Shown here one piece after another: positions 44,851-53,369 of a stretch of 64,000 nt of DNA. The notes beneath the pieces are model-generated. The model was not told where the DNA came from. It did not search any database and saw only the letters and a program-made list of their open reading frames with translations. Source of the DNA: an uncultured Treponema sp. (GTDB taxonomy: Bacteria > Spirochaetota > Spirochaetia > Treponematales > Treponemataceae). Both the position numbers and the translations under genes were made by a program. Each line of letters begins with the position of its first letter. Positions within the stretch are counted from its first letter, which is position 1. The DNA lies in assembly GCF_945873775.1 (NCBI RefSeq), contig NZ_CAMCEC010000001.1:62001-126000 (forward strand), in the 5' to 3' direction.

Positions 44851-45675
44851 TTAGGCTTTATTTTCTTTCCATGGAAAAAAGAAACCTTTTAATGTTCTTG
44901 GCCCCAAAAGTTTCCTGTCTTTAGCAAGCAAATCGCTCCAAGGCACATTCTTGCGTTCCTTCGCAGAAAGTCCCGGATTTACTTCAATCCAATCGTATTT
45001 ATAAAGAAGAATACGAAGCGCATTTGTATTGGTAATCACAATTCCTGTCATTCCCGGATAAAGTCCAAAAGTAAAAACCGTAAGCAAAAGATTCAGCAAG
45101 TTGACAAAAGAAAGCGCAAACGTAAAACCAATATTGTCGAAAAAAATTATGTACGATTTTTTTAGGCACTTTTTAAATCCATTGTTCATAAGGCTTCTTA
45201 CAGGCAAAAACCACTGGAGCGCAAAGAAAGTTGTGACTAAAAACCAAAATATCAAAACCATAAAAACAAACCAAACGTAGCTTCCGCTTGATTTCCACAT
45301 TCTGAAATAAAAAGGCAAACTCACAGCCGCAATACAAATCAATGCGCCGGCAAACAGTCCGAACAATGCGCCGCTTTTAAATGAAGCCAAGAATTCCTTA
45401 AAAAAATCACTGTATCTTGGAGCATTAAAATTTGAAATTTTAGCGGCATTTTTTCCAGCGGCAAATCCCGTGGAGCAAATCAAAATGCAGCAAACCATCA
45501 CAGAAGCAAAAATCAACGCCGTCCTAAATTCACCAGAAAAAGGCGAACTATAGGCAAACATAAAAATCAGATATGAAACAAAAAGCGCAATCAGTGAAAA
45601 AAAATTGCAGACAACAACATAAAAAAGATTGTCCCAGACATCGCATAAATTCTTTTTAAAGAAAAATCCAAACAT
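44851..45675 (-). CDS. Multi-pass membrane protein of unknown function
   Basis: 274 residues with about six hydrophobic helices (for example NLFYVVVCNFFSLIALFVSYLIFMFAY, ALIFASVMVCCILICSTGF and WFVFMVLIFWFLVTTFFALQWFL). The soluble tail ends in FFPWKENKA. I do not recognise the family with confidence; the layout is loosely like DUF624/YesL proteins. The real start is taken as ATG 45675: a promoter (TTGCAA-17-TACTAT) ends 7 nt before it and there is no Shine-Dalgarno. The frame back to 45711 would begin inside that promoter. Divergent from the MarR gene with 60 bp between starts. Confidence 0.75.
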   Translation of the reverse strand: MFGFFFKKNLCDVWDNLFYVVVCNFFSLIALFVSYLIFMFAYSSPFSGEFRTALIFASVMVCCILICSTGFAAGKNAAKISNFNAPRYSDFFKEFLASFKSGALFGLFAGALICIAAVSLPFYFRMWKSSGSYVWFVFMVLIFWFLVTTFFALQWFLPVRSLMNNGFKKCLKKSYIIFFDNIGFTFALSFVNLLNLLLTVFTFGLYPGMTGIVITNTNALRILLYKYDWIEVNPGLSAKERKNVPWSDLLAKDRKLLGPRTLKGFFFPWKENKA

Positions 45676-45682
45676 GGAAAAA

Positions 45683-45726
45683 ATAGTAATATAATTGCTG
45701 ACAATTTGCAACGCTGATGATAAAAT
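45683..45726. promoter_or_regulatory. Overlapping divergent leaderless promoters
   Basis: Minus strand: TTGCAA (45706-45711), 17 bp, TACTAT (45683-45688), 7 nt, ATG. Plus strand: CTGACA (45698-45703), 17 bp, TAAAAT (45721-45726), 9 nt, ATG. The -35 regions overlap, as in the 15.05 kb pair. MarR is the obvious candidate to act here. Confidence 0.65.
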
Positions 45727-45735
45727 TAGAAAAAT

Positions 45736-46176
45736 ATGAAATACAATGTCAATTCTGTAATTTCGCTTATCTCAAGAATCCACATGCAAACCGCAGAATT
45801 TACAAACAAAATGCTTTCAAGCCACAATTTTGTTTCTTCCCACGGATTTATACTTTTTCTTTTATCTGAAAACGCAGAAATGTCCATGGGTGAAATTGCA
45901 AAGAAAATAAACAGAGACAAAAGCACCACAACAGTTTTAATTAGAAAATTGATTGATGAAAAACTCGTAAAGTCCGCGTCAAGCAGCAAAGACAGCCGGA
46001 AAAAAATAATTTCATTAACAGCTGAAGGAAAAAAATACAACAACTTTACAAGCGAAATTTCAAGCAAACTTCTTTCAATTTGCTATAAAAACTTTTCCGC
46101 GGAAGAAAAAGAAACGCTTCTAAATCTCTTAGAAAAAATGAGCGCAAACCTCGAAACAGAAGAAGCTAAAGCATGA
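45736..46176 (+). CDS. MarR-family transcriptional regulator
   Basis: 146-residue winged-helix dimer. The recognition region is MSMGEIAKKINRDKSTTTVLIRKLIDEKLV, and the wing is SSSKDSRKKIISLTAEGKK. MarR proteins usually repress a divergent gene and release it on ligand binding, so the membrane protein at 44.9 kb is the likely target. No Shine-Dalgarno precedes the ATG; the -10 box is 9 nt upstream. Confidence 0.92.
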   Translation: MKYNVNSVISLISRIHMQTAEFTNKMLSSHNFVSSHGFILFLLSENAEMSMGEIAKKINRDKSTTTVLIRKLIDEKLVKSASSSKDSRKKIISLTAEGKKYNNFTSEISSKLLSICYKNFSAEEKETLLNLLEKMSANLETEEAKA

Positions 46177-46235
46177 CACATGTATTCTTCATAAAAATAC
46201 ACAACACAAAAAGAAACCGTCCAATAAGTTCCAAA

Positions 46236-46318
46236 TGTCATTGTCGTACTTGATACGACAATCTCTAAATGATTACAATACATACATTTAGATTTTCGGG
46301 TCAAGCCCGAAAATGACA
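46236..46318. repeat. Two-hairpin dispersed repeat, intact inverted copy
   Basis: TGTCATT-GTCGTA-CTTGA-TACGAC-AATCT (46236-46264) and AGATT-TTCGGG-TCAAG-CCCGAA-AATGACA (46290-46318). It is the reverse complement of the element at 8899-8984, with both stems and part of the spacer preserved. It lies between the convergent MarR and cheY genes and may serve as a transcript end. Confidence 0.85.
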
Positions 46319-46371
46319 TAAACGATACTTACGGAACAGCCCCTTTTCTATTCAAGACAAATTTTATAGTT

Positions 46372-46806
46372 CTATTTTAAAGCCGCGCTTATGCGTTCCA
46401 GTACTTTTTTGCGGTCCAAAGGTTTTACAATATAGTTTTTTGCACCGCTAAGAAGAGATTTTTTTACAAGCTCTTCTTTTCCAAGCGCACTGACCATTAC
46501 AACCTTGGCATTTTTGTCAAAAGCAATAATCTGCTCAAGAGCTGTAATTCCGTCCATGCGAGGCATTGTTATATCCATTGTTACCAAGTCAACATTTGGA
46601 CAAAGCTCTTTATATTTGTCAACGCCTTCTTTTCCGTCCTGAGCTGTAGCAACGATTTCATAACCATCACTAGAAAGAATCTGAGTGAGCTGTTTTGCAA
46701 CAAACATAGAATCGTCTACAACTAGCACGCGGTACTTTGTGCCGTCAAGTTTTTCACCTTCAGGCGGACGCTCATTAATAGATGGAAAATCCTGTTTTGT
46801 TTTCAT
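46372..46806 (-). CDS. cheY: Chemotaxis response regulator CheY
   Basis: 144-residue single receiver domain. It has an acidic pair in VLVVDDSM (31-32), phospho-acceptor D78 in TMDITMPRMDG, a conserved serine in VMVSALGK and K128 in YIVKPLD. An N-terminal extension of about 25 residues is unusual. CheY-P should bind the flagellar switch. Last gene of cheA-cheW/R-cheX-cheY. Confidence 0.95.
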   Translation of the reverse strand: MKTKQDFPSINERPPEGEKLDGTKYRVLVVDDSMFVAKQLTQILSSDGYEIVATAQDGKEGVDKYKELCPNVDLVTMDITMPRMDGITALEQIIAFDKNAKVVMVSALGKEELVKKSLLSGAKNYIVKPLDRKKVLERISAALK

Positions 46807-46821
46807 TCTAAACTCCTTATA

Positions 46822-47304
46822 TTATGTGCGCTCGCGGATTGCGACGTTAACTTCAATTTTGCCATAGTCAGTAATAAGAGGAACAATGAGAGCTTCTACA
46901 TTGTCTGTTGTTCCGCCCAATGCCGCTATTTCCATTTTTTCACCTGCAAACAAGGCAGGAGGTGTAAGGTCAAATTTAAAACCAAGATCATGCAGTTTTG
47001 TAACAGACTGAGCCGTAATCAAATTTGCAAGCTCACTGATAGTAGCCTTTGCTAAGTCGTCAAAAGCCGGCAATTTTTCCTCATTCATCTTGGAAGCAAT
47101 GTTCAATGCAGTTTCAAAAGTCATGTCGAAAAGGACACGGCCTTCAACATCTCCTGCAAGACCAACAAGAGCCGCAACACCCATTACAGGCATAGCAGTT
47201 GACTTTAAATACAAGTCGCCTCTTTTTACTTCTGCCCCGCCCAAAACTTCTTTCAACACACGGTAAGAAGTTTCAACAAATGGATTAATATACTCTACTC
47301 TCAT
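46822..47304 (-). CDS. cheX: CheY-P phosphatase CheX
   Basis: 160-residue CheC/CheX-family phosphatase that resets CheY-P; spirochetes use CheX in place of CheZ. The active-site helix motif E-x2-N lies in ATISELANLITAQSV. GVAALVGLAGDVEGRVLFDM and AEMEIAALGG-like strands make up the rest. GGGG precedes the ATG. Directly upstream of cheY. Confidence 0.93.
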   Translation of the reverse strand: MRVEYINPFVETSYRVLKEVLGGAEVKRGDLYLKSTAMPVMGVAALVGLAGDVEGRVLFDMTFETALNIASKMNEEKLPAFDDLAKATISELANLITAQSVTKLHDLGFKFDLTPPALFAGEKMEIAALGGTTDNVEALIVPLITDYGKIEVNVAIRERT

Positions 47305-47337
47305 TAATAACCCCCTGAAAAAAACATATTTTCTAGC

Positions 47338-48747
47338 CTATTTTTTATATACTGAAATATTTTCCGGCGCATTTACCTTGTTCCAACCTGGAATCTGAAT
47401 ATTTTCATTGTCTCCAACTATGATAACGCCATTGCCTTTAGTTTTTTCACTAAACTCAGACAAAAGAGTATTCCTTGAAGCATCAGGCAAGAACGCAAGC
47501 AAATCTCTCGCAAACACAATATCTATAGGAGGAAGATTATTTGTGTTTACGCAGTCATGGTATTCAAACATTATAGAATCTTTTATGTCCTTGTTAAACG
47601 CATACTCGCCGCTTACAGTCCGCACGGTATAAGGCTGATACCAACTGTTGCTAGCTTCATCCGAAAGCGTCATAAGAGGAGCATTTGAAACGCTAAGCAA
47701 ATCAATATCATGGCCATAAATTCTAATTTTTGCAGACGGATATTTTTTTCTCAATATGCACGCCAAAGAATAAGATTCGTAGCCTTTTCCGCAGCCCGGA
47801 TTCCAAACAACAATATTTTTTGCGCTGTTGTCTGGAAGCATTTTTTCCACAGCATCCGCATATTCTTCTGTCCACCAGTTTCCTGTGCATTTTGAATAGA
47901 ACGGATTCAAGAACAAATCCGCATCGGTTTCATTTTGAAGCTGAGTTTTTCCTTCGCCGCGCTCATTGCTCCATTCTGCATATCTTTTTTCAGTCCAATC
48001 TTTTGTAATTTCACTTACGTAGAATTTTTTGAAATTTTTAAGCGAATCAGCTATGAAATTTAAATCCTGAACTGAATTCTTTTCTTTTTCAGCAGGCTTT
48101 TCTGTTTCAGGAACAGACTTTTCAGGAGAAGCAGCAGATTCTGCAAGTTCAGCTTCCTGCCTTAATTTCGCCTGATTCTGGGCAGTTTCTGCAAGCTCTT
48201 TTTCTTCTTCCGGAGTTCTGTGGCCAAAAATTCTGTCAATGTCCAAAAGAACATAAAGATTATTTTCGGATTCAACAACGCCGTAAATGTACTTTATGTT
48301 TATATCGCCAAACAAAGGATGCGGTGGCTGAATAGAACTTTTTTGAATTCCAACAACCTTGTCAATTTCGTCAACTACAATTCCAAATGTCTGCTCGCCA
48401 ACTGAAACAATCAGCAAATTTTCAAGGTAATCGTCATCATGCTCTTGAACTTCACTGTTGAAAAAAAGGCGCAAGTCAATAATCGGAATAATATCGCCGC
48501 GCAAATTGTAGACACCGCGGACAAAAGGAAGCGCATTCGGAACATAAGTAAAACGTCCGGCTTTTGCAATTTCCTTTACTTTCATAATATCAATGGCATA
48601 ATCTTTTCCAGACAAAGAAAAAGTAACCATTTTGAAATCTACAACAGTAATCTTGTTTTTTTCTTCTGCAAGCTGTTCCGAAGACAAGCCTTCAGCTCTG
48701 TCCATTGTATTTGCAAGCACACTAAGTCTTTCTTGAATTGTCGCCAT
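47338..48747 (-). CDS. cheW: CheW-CheR-like fusion coupling protein
   Basis: 469 residues. A CheW domain at about 35-190 (VTFSLSGKDYAIDIMKVKEIAKAG..GVYNLRGDIIPIIDLRLFF) and a Glu/Lys-rich linker lead to a CheR-like methyltransferase fold (about 235-469). In that fold VWNPGCGKGYESYSLACIL stands for the CheR loop AGCSTGEEPYSLA, and IVFARDLLAFLPD for IFCRNVLIYF. Such a fusion has been described in Treponema chemotaxis arrays. Whether the CheR part is active is unclear. It lies 3 bp after cheA and couples receptors to the kinase. Confidence 0.9.
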   Translation of the reverse strand: MATIQERLSVLANTMDRAEGLSSEQLAEEKNKITVVDFKMVTFSLSGKDYAIDIMKVKEIAKAGRFTYVPNALPFVRGVYNLRGDIIPIIDLRLFFNSEVQEHDDDYLENLLIVSVGEQTFGIVVDEIDKVVGIQKSSIQPPHPLFGDINIKYIYGVVESENNLYVLLDIDRIFGHRTPEEEKELAETAQNQAKLRQEAELAESAASPEKSVPETEKPAEKEKNSVQDLNFIADSLKNFKKFYVSEITKDWTEKRYAEWSNERGEGKTQLQNETDADLFLNPFYSKCTGNWWTEEYADAVEKMLPDNSAKNIVVWNPGCGKGYESYSLACILRKKYPSAKIRIYGHDIDLLSVSNAPLMTLSDEASNSWYQPYTVRTVSGEYAFNKDIKDSIMFEYHDCVNTNNLPPIDIVFARDLLAFLPDASRNTLLSEFSEKTKGNGVIIVGDNENIQIPGWNKVNAPENISVYKK

Positions 48748-48750
48748 ACA

Positions 48751-51189
48751 CTAACCTCTTGCCGCAGCTGATTTTATAGCTTCCGCTTCACGTACTTGCT
48801 GTGCATCAAGCTCCTGCTTTACACCAAGCTCAAGAAGCTGGTTCACATCAATAATAAGAGAAACTGAACCATCTCCAAGCACTGTCGCGCCAGCAATTCC
48901 AGGAGAAGAAGTAAACTGATCCTGAAGCGGTTTTATTACAACATCCTCTTCGCCAATAAGAGCGTCAACCATAACGCCGATTTTCTTTTCCTGAGAACCA
49001 ACAATAACAATAAAGCAATATTCATCATTGTCTGTCTTGCGGATATTAAAGAGTCGTCCAAGACGCAGAATCGAAATAACTTCATTGCGCACATTCAAAA
49101 CTTCATAGTTGTCAATTGTATTTATTGTGTCAAGTTTTACACGCTGGCTTTCAATAACATTGGCAACAGGAATAGAGTAAACTTCTTTTCCAACACGAAC
49201 CAAAAGTCCCTGAATAATTGCAAGTGTAAGCGGAAGTCTTATAGAAAACTTCGAGCCTTTTCCTCTTTCGCTTGTAACATTGATTGTTCCTTTTAGTTTT
49301 TCAACCATTGTCTTTACAACATCAAGACCTACACCACGCCCAGAAACACTGCTGATTTTGTCGCTTGTAGAAAATCCCGGAAGGAAAATAAGATTATAGG
49401 CATCTTGATTTGAAAGAATTTTATTAGGACTTATAAGACCTTTCTTGATTGCCTTTTCTCTGACTTTATCAACTTCAATTCCAGTACCGTCATCAATTAT
49501 ATCAATGACAATCATGTTGCCTTCATTTGCAGCGCGCAAAGTCAAAGTTCCAGTTTCGTCTTTTCCGCTTGCCTTTCTTTGCTCCGGCGGCTCAATTCCG
49601 TGGTCAACAGAATTTCTTACACAGTGCATGATCGGATCCAGCAAATCATCAACAACAGTTTTATCAAGTTCTGTATCTTCACCTTCAATAACAAGGTTGA
49701 CTTTTCTGCCCAAATCACGGCTCAAATCACGGACAACGCGCGGAAATCTGTTGAAAATAGTTCCAATAGGAACCATTCGGATTTTCATAACGCCTTCCTG
49801 AAGCTCGCCTGTAATGCGTCCAAGATTCTGCGTTGTAGAACGGTATTTTGTAGAAGAAGACTTGAATTCATTTTCAAAAGCATCGAACCATGAGGACATA
49901 GAACCAAATTCTTCTGTCATCTTCTGCATAATTTCTTTCATTTGAACGCCATTTTGAAGCTCTTCAATATACTTTGGCATACATTCCATAAGACGGCGAT
50001 GCTTTTCTTTGAAAGAAAGATTCAAATTCTGAAGTTTTACCTGCAAGTCCGCCATGTGGAGTCCGTTCTGGTTAAACGCGGCTTTTGTAATAACAGTTTC
50101 AGAAACAAGATTCATAAGATTGTCAACACGCTTTGAATCAACTCTTAAAATTGAAGACTGATTTACAGCATGGCCAGCAGCAGGCTTTTTTGCAGGCTGC
50201 GCATTATTCTGTGCAGGCTCAGTTTTATTTTCTTCTGCCGGCGAAGCAACTGGAGTTCCCGCAGCTTTAGGCTGTTCTTCAGCAGCAGGCGCAGAATCTT
50301 TAACTTTTTCCGGCGCAGGAGTCTGAACTGAAGGAGACGCAACAGCAGAAGAAGCACCAGAAACTGTCTGGGCATCAACAGCAAGAGTTACATCATCCAA
50401 GAAAGCCGCATCTTCAAGAGCAGAGCCTTCATTTGCAGAAGAAACATAGTAAACAACTTGCGGATGGAACTCATCCTCGTAAAGCTCTTCAAAATCAGGA
50501 ACAGTCTTTAAAACAGTTCCGCAGTTCTTTAGAGCCGCAAAAACCTGAATTCCGCCAACGCTGTTCATTGGATTTGATTCATCAAAAGTAACATTCACAG
50601 ACCAAAGCTTCTGGCCTTCTGGAACTGCATTTTTAAGTTCTGTATATTCGTCATCAGATAACGGCGGAACAGGCGGCATTCCATTGGAAGGCTGAACCGC
50701 TGGCTTTGGCTCACTGACAGCCGGTTTTTCAGCAGGAGCAGCACCAAGCATTCCAGACGGAAGTTTTACGTGCGCGCTCTTCTTTGGAGCTTTTGCCGGT
50801 ATAAATGAATTGATTTTCTGGACAATAGGAGTTATATCTTCCTGATAAACAGAACCATTGCTTCTTGCATCAAGCATAGCTTTTATAGTATCTATAGAAG
50901 ACAATAAAACATCTACAATAGGCTCAGAAACTGCAACAAGACCGCCTCTAAGCGCATCAAGCAAATCTTCCACATCATGACAGAATGTTGCAAGTTCATT
51001 CATTTCCACAGTAGCCGAACCGCCTTTCAACGTATGCGCCGCTCGGAAAATTTCATCTATGGCATCATGATTTGAAGGATCATTCTCTATTACAAGAATG
51101 TTGCTTTCAAGAGTCTCTACCTGCTGTTCAGCTTCCGAAAAAAAATCCTTCAGAAGCTCTTCATTATTGGCATCAAGATAATCACTCAT
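48751..51189 (-). CDS. cheA: Chemotaxis histidine kinase CheA
   Basis: 812 residues. HPt domain with H52 in AAHTLKGGSA, a P2-like CheY-binding region (about 180-260), an Ala/Pro/Glu linker, the P3 dimerisation helices (about 345-470), and the HATPase domain (N box HCVRNSVDHGIE, DDGTGI, GRGVGLDVV). The CheW-like P5 domain ends at about 780. Phosphorylates CheY in response to receptors. ATG at 51189 has no Shine-Dalgarno; TAAAAT ends 7 nt upstream. First gene of the operon. Confidence 0.97.
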   Translation of the reverse strand: MSDYLDANNEELLKDFFSEAEQQVETLESNILVIENDPSNHDAIDEIFRAAHTLKGGSATVEMNELATFCHDVEDLLDALRGGLVAVSEPIVDVLLSSIDTIKAMLDARSNGSVYQEDITPIVQKINSFIPAKAPKKSAHVKLPSGMLGAAPAEKPAVSEPKPAVQPSNGMPPVPPLSDDEYTELKNAVPEGQKLWSVNVTFDESNPMNSVGGIQVFAALKNCGTVLKTVPDFEELYEDEFHPQVVYYVSSANEGSALEDAAFLDDVTLAVDAQTVSGASSAVASPSVQTPAPEKVKDSAPAAEEQPKAAGTPVASPAEENKTEPAQNNAQPAKKPAAGHAVNQSSILRVDSKRVDNLMNLVSETVITKAAFNQNGLHMADLQVKLQNLNLSFKEKHRRLMECMPKYIEELQNGVQMKEIMQKMTEEFGSMSSWFDAFENEFKSSSTKYRSTTQNLGRITGELQEGVMKIRMVPIGTIFNRFPRVVRDLSRDLGRKVNLVIEGEDTELDKTVVDDLLDPIMHCVRNSVDHGIEPPEQRKASGKDETGTLTLRAANEGNMIVIDIIDDGTGIEVDKVREKAIKKGLISPNKILSNQDAYNLIFLPGFSTSDKISSVSGRGVGLDVVKTMVEKLKGTINVTSERGKGSKFSIRLPLTLAIIQGLLVRVGKEVYSIPVANVIESQRVKLDTINTIDNYEVLNVRNEVISILRLGRLFNIRKTDNDEYCFIVIVGSQEKKIGVMVDALIGEEDVVIKPLQDQFTSSPGIAGATVLGDGSVSLIIDVNQLLELGVKQELDAQQVREAEAIKSAAARG

Positions 51190-51196
51190 AGAATAT

Positions 51197-51224
51197 ATTT
51201 TAATCGAATATAATAAAAAATCAA
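51197..51224 (-). promoter_or_regulatory. cheA operon promoter, predicted leaderless
   Basis: Minus-strand TTGATT (51219-51224), 16 bp, TAAAAT (51197-51202), then 7 nt to the ATG at 51189. Confidence 0.6.
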
Positions 51225-51286
51225 GTAAAGTTTAATCTTTTTTATTGGAACATCTTAAAAAATCCAAATGTTAAGTTTTTTTCTAT

Positions 51287-51318
51287 TCTTCCGAAAATCA
51301 AAGGACGGAAGATTTTTT
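51287..51318 (+). terminator. Orphan terminator hairpin upstream of the barrel gene
   Basis: TCTTCCG (51287-51293) and CGGAAGA (51306-51312) form a 7-bp stem with a 12-nt loop, followed by six T. No plus-strand gene precedes it, so it is either a leader attenuator of the next gene or the end of a small RNA. Confidence 0.55.
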
Positions 51319-51358
51319 CTTTATTTCTTGCACTGAAATTTTCCGCACGGAGGACTAA

Positions 51359-52603
51359 TTGAAACGAATTCTTTGCGCAGCCGCCATTTCAATTTCAGCA
51401 GCTTTAAATTTATTTGCATTCGAAAGTCCGTATTTTAACGGATACACAGGATTTCTTGCCGGAATCCAAAATGAATACGACTCTGAAAAATTTGATCCGG
51501 CTTTTACAGGAGAAACTTTTTTTGCAGGCCAGATTGACTTTGGCGGAAAACTTTTCCTAAGAGGCGAATTCTACGCCAAGGCAAACGACATATTTGAATA
51601 CGACTCTTTGAACGGAGACACTCCAAATTCATATCTTAGAGTGGAAGAAGTTTCAGCAACATACACAGTCAATTCGGCGCACGCCTCTCATTACATAAGC
51701 CTTTACTACGGAAATTTTGAACCGGTCGGCTCAGATTTGTTTCTTCAGCGGCAGTTCGGAATAAAGCCAATCCGCTCTTCATTTACAGAAAGTTTCCGCG
51801 GACTTGCAGGTGCCAGTTACTACCCTCTTTATGCGCAGGGAATCGGCTACACATTTCATCCGGAAGGAACTTTTGCGGCGGGAATAAATCTTTACAAAAA
51901 CAAAGCTGCAGAAGATGAAAATCAGGATGACGTTCTGAACCTTGACTTGAGGCTCGCATCTCTTGTTGGAATTTCAACAATTGATTTTTCAGCCGGGCTT
52001 GCACTTCCTTCCGAAGTAAACAGCGAAGATAATGACGCGCTTGTGTACATAAAAGAGCTTCAGCTTCACGGCGGACTGAATTTTCTTATAGGAAACAGAA
52101 ACACAACTTCTCTTTTGCTTCAGGGCGGCGTAAACAAATATATTTTAAGAAAAGGCAACAGCGATTCTGATTCAGACAAACTGGAAATAAAAGATGTCTG
52201 GGCATTTATTGAGCCAAGAGCGCAGGGCAAATATATTTCTATTGATACTTCTGGATTTATTTTTCCGGCGGAAGCTGCAGAAGATATGATTTTCCTTAGA
52301 AATATAATAAGAAGATACCCTGGAACTGAAAATGTTTTTGGAATGAATTTAAATATCCACACAGACAGGCTTTACGCAGGAGCAACAAGACTTTCTGTTG
52401 GAGCTCACACAACTTTTGCAGTTTCGCGGATTGATCCAGACGGAGATGACGAGCAAGAAAACAGCCTTTGCATTTCGCCTTATGCAGGAATAGAAATTCT
52501 TGGAGGAACATTAAATGCATCACTTTCTGTAAATTTGCTGGATCTTAAAAGTGATCCGGAAAAAAGCTATTCAGCTACAATCGGATTCAAAACAAAATTC
52601 TAA
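51359..52603 (+). CDS. Predicted outer-membrane beta-barrel protein
   Basis: 414 residues. The signal peptide is KRILCAAAISISAALNLFAF. After it, alternating strands run through the whole length (for example GGKLFLRGEFYAKAND, GGLNFLIGNRNTTSLLLQGGVNKYILR), ending SYSATIGFKTKF with a terminal Phe as in barrels. No family is recognised. TTG at 51359 is the start: GGAGG ends 5 nt before it and no in-frame ATG fits. No clear promoter is seen. It ends 3 bp from the convergent regulator gene. Confidence 0.82.
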   Translation: MKRILCAAAISISAALNLFAFESPYFNGYTGFLAGIQNEYDSEKFDPAFTGETFFAGQIDFGGKLFLRGEFYAKANDIFEYDSLNGDTPNSYLRVEEVSATYTVNSAHASHYISLYYGNFEPVGSDLFLQRQFGIKPIRSSFTESFRGLAGASYYPLYAQGIGYTFHPEGTFAAGINLYKNKAAEDENQDDVLNLDLRLASLVGISTIDFSAGLALPSEVNSEDNDALVYIKELQLHGGLNFLIGNRNTTSLLLQGGVNKYILRKGNSDSDSDKLEIKDVWAFIEPRAQGKYISIDTSGFIFPAEAAEDMIFLRNIIRRYPGTENVFGMNLNIHTDRLYAGATRLSVGAHTTFAVSRIDPDGDDEQENSLCISPYAGIEILGGTLNASLSVNLLDLKSDPEKSYSATIGFKTKF

Positions 52604-52606
52604 AAG

Positions 52607-53284
52607 CTAAGAAATTTCCTCCAAGGAGTAGCCTATGCCGCGCGCAGTTCTTATCCGTGCGTTGACATTGAGCTGATCCATTTTTTTTCTGATAAAGGAA
52701 ATATAAACTTCAACGTTGTTATATTCAGCCGCACTGTTTCCGCCCCAAATCTTTTCTATAATAAGCTCTTTTTTTACAATCTGATGCGGAAACTCAAATA
52801 AAAGCGTAAGAATCAAAAGTTCCTTTAAAGAAATTTTCATAGATTCGCCACTGGAATTTTGAATTTCGCATGAATTTTTATCCAGCAGAAAATTTCCCAT
52901 TGAAACTGTGCTCGACTTGAATTCACCTTTTCGTCTTGTAAGAGCTTTTATCCTTGCAAGAAATTCTTCAAATGAAAAAGGCCGTCTTATATAATCGTCC
53001 GCGCCTGAATCAAGGCCTTCAACAATTTCATCAACAGAAGGATTTTCGGACATAAGAAGAACCGGAACAAAATTTTTTTTCTCACGGAGAATTTTTACCG
53101 CCTCAAGTCCGCCTATTTTCGGAAGAGCAGTTTCAATGACAAGCGCGTCATAAATTTCAGAAGAGGCATATTCAATAATTTCTGTTCCCGTGTAAACTGT
53201 GTCAGTTCCAAAATGATTTTTTTGCAAGAACTCAGCCAAGGCCTGTGAATTTCTTACATTGTCATCGGCAAGTAAAATTCGCAT
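52607..53284 (-). CDS. OmpR-type regulator lacking the phospho-acceptor aspartate
   Basis: 225 residues: receiver domain 1-115 and OmpR/PhoB winged helix 125-225 (LKELLILTLLFEFPHQIVKKELIIEKIWG, RIRTARGIGYSLE). The acidic pair D7-D8 is present, but the acceptor position is glutamate (VIE51TALPKIGG, usually D), and the conserved lysine is arginine (DYIRR101PF). It is thus an atypical receiver, possibly locked in an active-like state or controlled by something other than phosphorylation. No histidine kinase is nearby. ATG 53284 has no Shine-Dalgarno; TATAAT lies 7 nt upstream. The frame back to 53344 is rejected. Confidence 0.9.
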   Translation of the reverse strand: MRILLADDNVRNSQALAEFLQKNHFGTDTVYTGTEIIEYASSEIYDALVIETALPKIGGLEAVKILREKKNFVPVLLMSENPSVDEIVEGLDSGADDYIRRPFSFEEFLARIKALTRRKGEFKSSTVSMGNFLLDKNSCEIQNSSGESMKISLKELLILTLLFEFPHQIVKKELIIEKIWGGNSAAEYNNVEVYISFIRKKMDQLNVNARIRTARGIGYSLEEIS

Positions 53285-53291
53285 AAAGTTT

Positions 53292-53320
53292 ATTATAAGA
53301 CAAATTTTCAGTAAACAAAA
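53292..53320 (-). promoter_or_regulatory. Promoter of the atypical regulator, predicted leaderless
   Basis: Minus-strand consensus TATAAT (53292-53297), 7 nt before the ATG. The -35 box is poor: TTGTTT at 15 bp or TTTTGT at 17 bp. Confidence 0.55.
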
Positions 53321-53369
53321 GGGCAAATATAGTCTGAATATCAAGTTTTGATAAAAACAACTACTTTAG

